The notes under the pieces: generated by a model
Seen by the model: the letters and a program-made list of their open reading frames with translations, nothing else
Database searches by the model: none
What the model was told of the DNA's origin: nothing
Assembly: GCA_045642965.1 (NCBI GenBank)
Contig: JAZUJX010000100.1
Coordinates: 1 to 6,729 of the forward strand
DNA length: 6,729 bases
Source of the DNA: Equadaptatus sp045642965
GTDB taxonomy: Bacteria > Synergistota > Synergistia > Synergistales > Synergistaceae
Direction of reading: 5' to 3'
Part shown: positions 1-4,748 of the stretch, piece after piece
How positions within the stretch are numbered: the stretch's first letter is position 1
Layout of the letters: each line of letters opens with the position of its first letter
Translations under genes and position numbers: made by a program

Positions 1-9
1 TCGCAGTTG

Positions 10-38
10 TTGACATTTTTTTGTTTTTCTGTTGTAAT
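10..38 (+). promoter_or_regulatory. sigma70-type promoter for the methyltransferase-like gene
   Basis: A perfect -35 hexamer TTGACA (10-15) is followed after exactly 17 bases by TGTAAT (33-38), which matches five of six bases of the -10 consensus. The spacer and early leader are T-rich. Transcription would begin near 45, giving a leader of about 28 bases before the start codon at 74. This is the best-matching -35/-10 pair in the window, so the downstream gene probably has its own promoter. The call rests on consensus matching only. Confidence 0.75.
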
Positions 39-73
39 TTTCTTTGTTCGGCTGTTAAAGGCACGGTGATTTG

Positions 74-2260
74 ATGCTCAGAGAAGACAATTTCTGCGTT
101 TCCTGCTCTGTTTCATACGCTTCGCAGTTCAATGCGGAGCAGTTTATGCATACCGCAAGGACGGTTCTGCCTTCACTGAACGAAAAGGACAGCTATATAC
201 GCTCAGGTCTGTTTATCCATCCGGAAGCAAGAGATTTTGTATCCTCTTTCAAGTGCTGTGGAAGTTCGACAGCTGACGGTTCCAGAATAGAGGTTTTGCA
301 GCTTCAGCTGACGGGTATGCTTGACTCCGCCTCTTTCGATGCGGCGACTGAGTTTGTCTGTCGCCATCTTCTTGAAAATTCATGCGACGCGGCGTTTGTC
401 TCTTTCACGCCTTCTTCAGGAAAAGGCTGGAGAACCGCGCTTGTCCGTTCGCCGCGTTTCTGCAGTTTTGAAATACCTCAGGACATTGTCCGTTATATGA
501 TTGAAAAACTTTTGCGCGTGTATCTTGCAAAAAATTGTCAGCTGACTGAGGCGGAGCTTGACGTATGTTTCCCGAAGGAAGGCGCGCTTGTTGACGATAC
601 GCAGCTTAAGGATAAGGCACGCATAATTGACGCCGCGCTGAAAACAATGCGTTTCTGCGACCCTGCGGTCGGCAACGGGCAGCTCGCCAACGCGCTCGTT
701 AACGCGGTTGTCAGCCGCAGACTGAGGCTGAATAAATTTTTTACGCATAAAATGGAGCGCACGGAAGAAAAATTTTTCAGAAACGCTCTGGAAAATTCGC
801 TCTGTGCGACAGACTGCGACCCGGGCATTGTTGAAACGTTCAAGCTTGAAATGCGTCTTAATATGCCCGATGCCGCTCTTGACGGCAGAATTGTGTGGGG
901 CAACGTGCTGCTTGAAGACCTTTTCGGAAGAAAGCGTTTCCATGCCGTTATTTCCGACCCGCCTCATATGAAACAGGATTATTTCTTCTTTATCAAGAAA
1001 GAGCTTGCAAATTATAAAGCCGATTCGCAGAATGCAGACATATACTGCTATTATGCGGAACGCTCCTTCGATTTGCTGGAGAGCGGCGGAATTGCAATGC
1101 TTCTTACATCAAACCGCTGGATGCGCGCGGACTACGGCAGGGGACTGCGCGGTTTCCTTGCCTCCAAAAACGTGCTTGAAATTGTTGACTACGGAAATAT
1201 TCCGGCGCTTGACGGCTCAAATATGTCAATGTCGCTTTTTACCGCTGAAAATTCTCCGGCTTCCGGAAATCCCGTCAGATTTGTTTCGACCGACACAGAG
1301 CGTTCGATAACTGACCTGCTGAGTTTTGCGGAAGAAAATGCGGGCACGCTTGACCTTTCAGCCCTTTCTTCCAAACGCTGGAAGCTTGCCCCTGCGTCGG
1401 TTTCGTCCCTGCTGGACAAGCTTCAGAGCATTGGTATCCCGCTTGAGGAATACGCAGGAAAGAAAAAACTTTTCCGCGGAATTCTGACCGGCTGCAACAA
1501 GGCTTTTACAATGGAACGCGAAAAGGCGGAAAAATTGATTGAAAAAGACGCAAAATATGCTGAAATTCTTAAGCCGTTCCTTTCAGGCAGAAACGTAAAA
1601 CGCTATGCCAAGCCTGTTGTTAAAAAATATCTGATATGTATACCGCGCGGCTTTACTGACGCTCACAGAAACGGAGCCGACCCTGAAGAATGGTTCGCTG
1701 AAAATTATTTTGACGCCGCGCTGCATCTGAGCAGCTTCCAGAACATTGCAGAACACCGGCGCGACCAGGGGGATTACTGGTGGGAACTGCGTTCGTTCAA
1801 GCATTACGAAGCGCTTTCCGAACCGAAAATAATCTGTCCGACGATTGTCAGCAAAGTTTCTGCGACAATGGACCTTGACGGTCTGTATTCAAACGACAAA
1901 ACTTCGGTAATAATCGGAGAAGACTATTATCTGCTCGGTATTCTCAATTCGCGCGTGATGGATTTTTGGCTCAGGCAGAGAGCAGGCGAACTGCTGAACG
2001 GCTATTACGAACTCAAACCTGCCGACATTGCCCGTGTGCCCGTCGTTAAAGTAAGACTGACTCGGAAAAGCAGTGTTAAGCTCCGCGACGAGATCGCGGA
2101 GTGCGCGAAGCGCCTGCTGGAAATATATGCCGGAGGCAGCAAAACGCTTCTTCCCGAACAGAGGGATGCTGCGTTTGAAACGGAGCGCAGGCTCAATGCC
2201 TGTGTGAACAAGCTGTACAGGCTGACAACAGCTGAGATAAAGATTACGGAGAATTTCTGA
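74..2260 (+). CDS. Eco57I/TaqI-class N6-adenine DNA methyltransferase-like protein with altered catalytic motif
   Basis: This 728-residue protein resembles the methyltransferase plus specificity-domain half of Eco57I/TaqI-type (type IIG-like) enzymes, which transfer a methyl group from S-adenosylmethionine to adenine N6 in a DNA target. Visible in order: an N-terminal region (about 1-180) without a recognisable PD-(D/E)XK nuclease motif; SAM motif I DPAVGNG (196-202); the acidic ribose-binding segment TDCDP (246-250); motif IV, here DPPH (295-298), where the family has NPPY or similar; the YCYYAERSFDLLESGG-type segment typical of this family; and a C-terminal recognition domain with GILTGCNKAF (469-478), LKPFLSGRNVKRY (499-511) and LGILNS (621-626). 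ATG at 74 is preferred over TTG at 71 because GGTGAT (65-70) is well placed for it. An in-frame TAA follows the TGA stop. No restriction partner is visible. The family call is firm; the specificity and whether it is active are unknown. Confidence 0.85.
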   Translation: MLREDNFCVSCSVSYASQFNAEQFMHTARTVLPSLNEKDSYIRSGLFIHPEARDFVSSFKCCGSSTADGSRIEVLQLQLTGMLDSASFDAATEFVCRHLLENSCDAAFVSFTPSSGKGWRTALVRSPRFCSFEIPQDIVRYMIEKLLRVYLAKNCQLTEAELDVCFPKEGALVDDTQLKDKARIIDAALKTMRFCDPAVGNGQLANALVNAVVSRRLRLNKFFTHKMERTEEKFFRNALENSLCATDCDPGIVETFKLEMRLNMPDAALDGRIVWGNVLLEDLFGRKRFHAVISDPPHMKQDYFFFIKKELANYKADSQNADIYCYYAERSFDLLESGGIAMLLTSNRWMRADYGRGLRGFLASKNVLEIVDYGNIPALDGSNMSMSLFTAENSPASGNPVRFVSTDTERSITDLLSFAEENAGTLDLSALSSKRWKLAPASVSSLLDKLQSIGIPLEEYAGKKKLFRGILTGCNKAFTMEREKAEKLIEKDAKYAEILKPFLSGRNVKRYAKPVVKKYLICIPRGFTDAHRNGADPEEWFAENYFDAALHLSSFQNIAEHRRDQGDYWWELRSFKHYEALSEPKIICPTIVSKVSATMDLDGLYSNDKTSVIIGEDYYLLGILNSRVMDFWLRQRAGELLNGYYELKPADIARVPVVKVRLTRKSSVKLRDEIAECAKRLLEIYAGGSKTLLPEQRDAAFETERRLNACVNKLYRLTTAEIKITENF

Positions 2261-2268
2261 TAAAAGCG

Positions 2269-2277
2269 TGATATAAT
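2269..2277 (+). promoter_or_regulatory. extended -10 promoter for tRNA-Pro
   Basis: The sequence TGATATAAT combines a TGn extension with a perfect TATAAT (2272-2277). No good -35 hexamer is visible 16-18 bases upstream, as expected for an extended -10 promoter. Transcription would start near 2284, about five bases before the mature tRNA. The element overlaps nothing but the short gap after the methyltransferase stop. With no terminator there, read-through from that gene could also reach the tRNA. Confidence 0.65.
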
Positions 2278-2288
2278 TCTTGCGTTTT

Positions 2289-2366
2289 CGGGATGTAGCG
2301 CAGTCTGGTTAGCGCACCTGCTTTGGGAGCAGGGGGTCGTCGGTTCGTATCCGACCATCCCGACCA
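2289..2366 (+). tRNA. tRNA-Pro (anticodon UGG)
   Basis: A complete cloverleaf can be folded by eye. The acceptor stem is CGGGATG (2289-2295) with CATCCCG (2356-2362). The D stem is GCGC (2298-2301) with GCGC (2312-2315), with GG at 2307-2308. The anticodon stem CCTGC/GCAGG encloses TTTGGGA, giving anticodon TGG (2324-2326), which reads proline CCN codons. The T stem is GTCGG/CCGAC. Discriminator A2363 and an encoded CCA (2364-2366) follow. C1-G72 and A73 are the usual bacterial tRNA-Pro identity features. The T loop reads TTCGTAT, with T where A58 is expected. Confidence 0.96.
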
Positions 2367-2400
2367 TAATTTTTGCACAGCACAGCGTTTAGAATTCTGC

Positions 2401-2429
2401 TTGTCTATTTTGCGCTTTCGCTGTAATAT
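2401..2429 (+). promoter_or_regulatory. possible promoter for tRNA-Gly
   Basis: TTGTCT (2401-2406), 17 bases, then TAATAT (2424-2429) gives four of six matches at each hexamer. The overlapping TATACT (2427-2432) is a better -10 but leaves a 20-base spacer. Either would start transcription near 2436-2440, about 15 bases before the tRNA. The gap after tRNA-Pro has no clear terminator, so the two tRNAs may also share a transcript. Confidence 0.4.
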
Positions 2430-2454
2430 ACTCTCCGTCGCGAGACGCAAGTAT

Positions 2455-2530
2455 GCGGAAATAGCTCAGTTGGTAGAGCGACGGCCTTCCAAGCCGTAGG
2501 TCGCGGGTCCGAATCCCGTTTTCCGCTCCA
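2455..2530 (+). tRNA. tRNA-Gly (anticodon UCC)
   Basis: The acceptor stem is GCGGAAA (2455-2461) with TTTCCGC (2520-2526). The D stem is GCTC (2464-2467) with GAGC (2476-2479), with GG at 2472-2473. The anticodon stem ACGGC/GCCGT encloses CTTCCAA, giving anticodon TCC (2488-2490) for glycine GGA/GGG codons. The T stem is GCGGG (2503-2507) with CCCGT (2515-2519), ending in a G-U pair. Discriminator T2527 and an encoded CCA (2528-2530) follow. The T loop is TCCGAAT rather than TTCGAAT, so position 55, normally pseudouridylated, is C. Confidence 0.96.
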
Positions 2531-2540
2531 TTGAAATCAT

Positions 2541-2569
2541 GGCCTCCACGGCAACGCGGAGGTCTTTTT
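2541..2569 (+). terminator. intrinsic terminator after tRNA-Gly, abutting the skp ribosome-binding site
   Basis: GGCCTCC (2541-2547) pairs with GGAGGTC (2558-2564), including one G-U pair. An inner CG-GCAA-CG segment supplies a GNRA-type loop, and TTTTT (2565-2569) follows. It lies 11 bases after the tRNA CCA, so it should end the tRNA transcript. Only three bases separate the T-tract from the AGGAGG of the next gene, which is discussed as possible attenuation. Confidence 0.8.
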
Positions 2570-2585
2570 AACAGGAGGAAACAAT

Positions 2586-2999
2586 ATGAAAAAAACAGCG
2601 ATAGCATTGCTTGCAGCACTTTCAATCTGCGTCGTTCCGGCAGTTTCTTTTGCGGCAGAGCTTGTCGGTTACATCAATCCGGCAGAAGTTATGTCTAAAC
2701 ACCCTAAATTCGCATCTGTTCAGAAACAGATAGCGGCATTCGCCGACCAGAAGGAAAAAGAAGTAGACAAAGAAGTTGAAAAGGCGAAGGACGATAAAAC
2801 CAAAGAGCAGATAATCCGCAAAAAAGCAAGAGAAGTTGCCGATAAAGAAAACGCCCTTATGCAGCCGATTTTCAAAGACGTCAGCAATGCAGTTCAGGCA
2901 GCGGCAAAGGCAAGCGGCTGCAAGGTAGTAGTCAATATGCAGTACGTTGTCTGCGGCGGCGTAGACCTTACGAAAGACGCAATAGCGAAGCTTAAATAA
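2586..2999 (+). CDS. skp: Skp/OmpH-family periplasmic chaperone
   Basis: This 137-residue protein starts with a clear Sec signal peptide: MKK, a hydrophobic core (about 5-20), and likely cleavage after SFA (21-23). The mature part opens with LVGYINPAEVMSKHP, matching the family's first strand (a 'G-hydrophobic-D/N' start). A long charged helical, coiled-coil-prone region rich in Lys and Glu follows (about 44-110), then a closing segment of VVVNMQYVVCGGVDLT type with the family's 'vDlT' signature (126-129). The family forms trimeric holdases that escort unfolded outer-membrane proteins through the periplasm. At 137 residues it is somewhat shorter than E. coli Skp. AGGAGG (2573-2578) lies seven bases before the ATG and fixes the start. 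It is flanked on both sides by intrinsic terminators and is not beside bamA or lpxD, its usual partners. Two cysteines, C112 and C123, lie in the mature part. The symbol is assigned by family; ompH is equally usable. Confidence 0.85.
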   Translation: MKKTAIALLAALSICVVPAVSFAAELVGYINPAEVMSKHPKFASVQKQIAAFADQKEKEVDKEVEKAKDDKTKEQIIRKKAREVADKENALMQPIFKDVSNAVQAAAKASGCKVVVNMQYVVCGGVDLTKDAIAKLK

Positions 3000-3020
3000 T
3001 TTCTTGCATTAAACGTTTGT

Positions 3021-3042
3021 CGGCGGTAAGATTTTACTGCTG
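3021..3042 (+). other. 9-bp RNA hairpin upstream of the tilS terminator
   Basis: CGGCGGTAA (3021-3029) can pair with TTACTGCTG (3034-3042) around the four-base loop GATT, using seven Watson-Crick and two G-U pairs. No T-tract follows, so it is not itself a terminator. It may be part of the skp 3' end or of a tilS leader. Its left arm contains GGCGG, which could instead pair with CCGCC of the downstream terminator. Confidence 0.45.
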
Positions 3043-3059
3043 GTAGGGAACGCAATCAC

Positions 3060-3083
3060 ATCCCGCCCTACGGCGGGATTTTT
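3060..3083 (+). terminator. strong intrinsic terminator between skp and tilS
   Basis: ATCCCGCC (3060-3067) and GGCGGGAT (3072-3079) form a perfect eight-pair stem around the loop CTAC, followed by a T-run ending at 3083. It would end the skp transcript. Its T-run ends 13 bases before the tilS start codon, so no promoter can fit between it and tilS. tilS transcription must therefore cross it or start within it. Confidence 0.88.
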
Positions 3084-3087
3084 GTAT

Positions 3088-3093
3088 GGTGAT
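3088..3093 (+). promoter_or_regulatory. GGTGAT ribosome-binding site that sets the tilS start
   Basis: GGTGAT sits three bases before ATG 3097, the same arrangement as in front of the methyltransferase-like gene (65-70, ATG 74). It matches the 3' end of the extended Shine-Dalgarno consensus AAAGGAGGTGAT at proper spacing. It argues against the in-frame TTG at 3082, which lies inside the terminator T-run. Confidence 0.6.
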
Positions 3094-3096
3094 GGT

Positions 3097-4092
3097 ATGG
3101 ACAGACAGACAGCGGATTTCAGGAAAAAATTTGAGACTGCCGGAAAAAGACAAGGCTGGCTGCAAAGCGCTTCCATTCTTGCCGCCGTTTCAGGCGGCGG
3201 GGATTCTGTTGCCCTGCTTTGGCTGCTCAAAAATTTTTACAAGGGCAAAATCGCCGCGGCACATATAGACCACTGCACAAGAAACGGCGCGTCTCACAGA
3301 GATGCCGATTTTGTTAGGGGGCTTTGTGAAAAATGGGATATCCCCTGTTTTGTTAAAGAAATTGACGTTGAAAAAGAAAAACTGACGGGGGAATCTTTTG
3401 AAATGGCAGCCCGCAGAATACGCTATGAATATTTTGACGAGCTTGCGGCTGCTGAAAAATTTGATTTTATCGCGCTCGGGCACAATCTCGACGATCTTGT
3501 GGAAACACAGTTGCTCAATCTTTTCAGGGGAACGGGCATTGACGGTCTGCGAGGCATTCCTGAAGTGCGCGGCAGGATTGTCCGTCCGGTTATAGATTTT
3601 CGCAGGGACGAGCTGAGGAAAATTTTGTCGGCACAGGAAATTTCCTGGTGCGAAGACGAAACAAACGCAGGAAACGCATACAAAAGGAACAAGATCAGAA
3701 ACGACCTTATCCCGTGGATAAAAGAAAACATGAACGCCAATTTTGAAATATCTATGGCGGCGCTTGCCCGTCAGGCAGCGGAATTGTCCGCCGTGCGCAG
3801 CGCAAAAGCGGAAACGCTGCTTGCGGATATTTCCTGCGAAAACGGGACGGCGCTCGCAGCATGGCGCAGAAATGCCGTAAAGGGGCTTGCAGATTCCGAT
3901 ATTTCAGAGCTGTTCCGCTTGCAGGGGAAAAAGCTCGGACTGCCGGTGCTTGACAGAAAACGCACGGAAGAGCTTGTGAGGCTTGCAAAAGCTGGCGGCA
4001 GATGGCGTTTCCAGTGGGCGGCGGATATTGAAGTGTGCAGAACGGCAGAGGGAATTTTCTGGCTGCACAGAGCAGACGCAGAACGGATATAA
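3097..4092 (+). CDS. tilS: tRNA(Ile)-lysidine synthase, short form
   Basis: TilS uses ATP to attach lysine to C34 of the CAU-anticodon tRNA-Ile, so that it reads AUA and is charged with isoleucine; it acts in the cytoplasm and is usually essential. The 331-residue protein shows the N-type ATP-pyrophosphatase P-loop SGGGDS (32-37), the AAHIDH segment after it, and the family block LGHNLDDLVET (127-137) followed by LLNLFRGTGIDGLRGIP. Further on come RPVIDFRR and the DETNAGNAYKRNKIRN stretch typical of TilS. The common form is SGGxDS, with x often Pro or Val; here x is Gly. The length is close to the compact Aquifex-type enzyme and about 100 residues shorter than E. coli TilS, so the extra C-terminal tRNA-binding domain appears to be absent. 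ATG 3097 is chosen for its GGTGAT site. It stands first in the tilS-hpt-ftsH cluster, 97 bases ahead of hpt. Confidence 0.92.
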   Translation: MDRQTADFRKKFETAGKRQGWLQSASILAAVSGGGDSVALLWLLKNFYKGKIAAAHIDHCTRNGASHRDADFVRGLCEKWDIPCFVKEIDVEKEKLTGESFEMAARRIRYEYFDELAAAEKFDFIALGHNLDDLVETQLLNLFRGTGIDGLRGIPEVRGRIVRPVIDFRRDELRKILSAQEISWCEDETNAGNAYKRNKIRNDLIPWIKENMNANFEISMAALARQAAELSAVRSAKAETLLADISCENGTALAAWRRNAVKGLADSDISELFRLQGKKLGLPVLDRKRTEELVRLAKAGGRWRFQWAADIEVCRTAEGIFWLHRADAERI

Positions 4093-4137
4093 ATAAGAAT
4101 TTTAAGTCAAATTACCGATAAAAAGCGTCATTATATG

Positions 4138-4146
4138 TGGTATCAT
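4138..4146 (+). promoter_or_regulatory. possible extended -10 promoter for hpt-ftsH
   Basis: TGGTATCAT gives a TGn extension and TATCAT (4141-4146, five of six consensus bases). There is no convincing -35 at 16-18 bases. Transcription would start near 4153, leaving a leader of about 37 bases before hpt. The 97-base gap after tilS, longer than usual within an operon, is consistent with an internal promoter. I see no terminator in the gap, so tilS read-through is also likely. Confidence 0.45.
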
Positions 4147-4175
4147 TACTGGGAAATTTAATTTACGTACGGAAC

Positions 4176-4183
4176 AAGGGGTG
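4176..4183 (+). promoter_or_regulatory. ribosome-binding site that sets the hpt start
   Basis: AAGGGGTG (4176-4183) resembles AAGGAGGTG and lies six bases before ATG 4190. The upstream in-frame GTG at 4181 falls inside this site, so it is unlikely to be used. Confidence 0.7.
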
Positions 4184-4189
4184 CGCTCT

Positions 4190-4729
4190 ATGGATTACAG
4201 GCTTGACAAGGTTCTCATAAGCAAAGAGGAAATTCAGAAGAAGATTAAAGAGCTCGGAGAGCAGATTGCGCAGGATTACAAAGGCGAAGAACTGATTTGT
4301 ATCTGTGTTCTGACCGGAGCTTTCGTTTTTCTTGCCGACATGGTCCGTGCAATAGGCAAAGAGGTTGACGTCAAGGTTGATTTCATGGTCATTTCTTCTT
4401 ACGGCAGCGGAACGAAAAGCAGCGGGGTAGTGCAGATTCACAAAGACCTCAGCAACTCCATAGAGGGAAAACATGTCCTTATCATAGAAGACATTATTGA
4501 TTCCGGACTTTCGCTTTCTTATCTGCTTAAGCTTCTCGGAGACCGCCATCCCAAGAGTCTCAACGTATGTGTCTGCTTTGACAAGCCTGACCGCCGCAAG
4601 AAAGAGATTGAAACGAAATACACCGGTTTTGTCATTCCCGACGAATTTGTGGTCGGTTACGGGCTTGACGTTGCTGAAAAATACCGCCATCTCGACGCGC
4701 TTTATTCAGTAAAGGCTGTTGCGGAATAA
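4190..4729 (+). CDS. hpt: hypoxanthine (guanine) phosphoribosyltransferase
   Basis: This cytoplasmic purine-salvage enzyme joins hypoxanthine or guanine to the ribose phosphate of PRPP, making IMP or GMP and releasing pyrophosphate. The 179-residue protein has the family's usual length and all main blocks. These are LTGAFVFLADMVR (41-53), which contacts pyrophosphate; the flexible active-site loop SSYGSGTKSSG (69-79); the PRPP-binding motif VLIIEDIIDSGLS (96-108) with the acidic pair E100-D101; the purine-contact region CFDKPDRR (129-136) with K132; and FVVGYGLD (153-160). The start is ATG 4190, giving residues MDYRLDKVLIS, which fits the family start. It lies between tilS and ftsH, an arrangement widespread in Gram-positive lineages and relatives, and is 19 bases upstream of ftsH. 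Some family members prefer hypoxanthine strongly over guanine; the sequence alone does not settle this. Confidence 0.95.
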   Translation: MDYRLDKVLISKEEIQKKIKELGEQIAQDYKGEELICICVLTGAFVFLADMVRAIGKEVDVKVDFMVISSYGSGTKSSGVVQIHKDLSNSIEGKHVLIIEDIIDSGLSLSYLLKLLGDRHPKSLNVCVCFDKPDRRKKEIETKYTGFVIPDEFVVGYGLDVAEKYRHLDALYSVKAVAE

Positions 4730-4734
4730 AAAGA

Positions 4735-4742
4735 AAAGAGGT
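4735..4742 (+). promoter_or_regulatory. ribosome-binding site that selects a TTG start for ftsH
   Basis: AAAGAGGT (4735-4742) lies six bases before TTG 4749, whose product begins MNKFKNIGVY, a typical FtsH start. Another in-frame TTG at 4719 overlaps the end of hpt. It has only AAAGG three bases upstream and would add ten mostly basic residues. The site therefore favours 4749. Confidence 0.7.
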
Positions 4743-4748
4743 CCAGCT

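Noticed and set aside
61..135. Zinc-binding motif in the methyltransferase N terminus (CVSC at residues 8-11, CC at 61-62)
   Set aside because: Spacing and context do not match a zinc-ribbon pattern I know, so cysteine clustering alone is not enough.
416..967. Long minus-strand open frame of 183 codons inside the methyltransferase-like gene
   Set aside because: It is antisense to a clear protein family, has no recognisable domain and no ribosome-binding site worth citing. The same holds for the other antisense frames in ftsH, tilS and hpt.
2391..2398. AGAATTCT palindrome between the two tRNAs, as an operator or attachment site
   Set aside because: A single 8-base palindrome occurs often by chance. 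There is no integrase, no duplicated tRNA end and no other sign of integration.
2436..2447. CGTC-GCGA-GACG mini-hairpin just upstream of tRNA-Gly
   Set aside because: It has only four base pairs and no T-run, and it straddles the likely transcription start. A chance origin is plausible.
2289..2530. tRNA pair as a mobile-element integration hotspot
   Set aside because: Both tRNAs are intact, with no repeated 3' fragment nearby, and the flanks are housekeeping genes.
3082..3096. TTG at 3082 as the tilS start
   Set aside because: It lies in the T-run of the terminator and lacks a ribosome-binding site. ATG 3097 has GGTGAT at good spacing and the family P-loop is placed normally from there.
4181..4189. 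GTG at 4181 as the hpt start
   Set aside because: It falls inside the likely ribosome-binding site AAGGGGTG, which is correctly spaced for ATG 4190.
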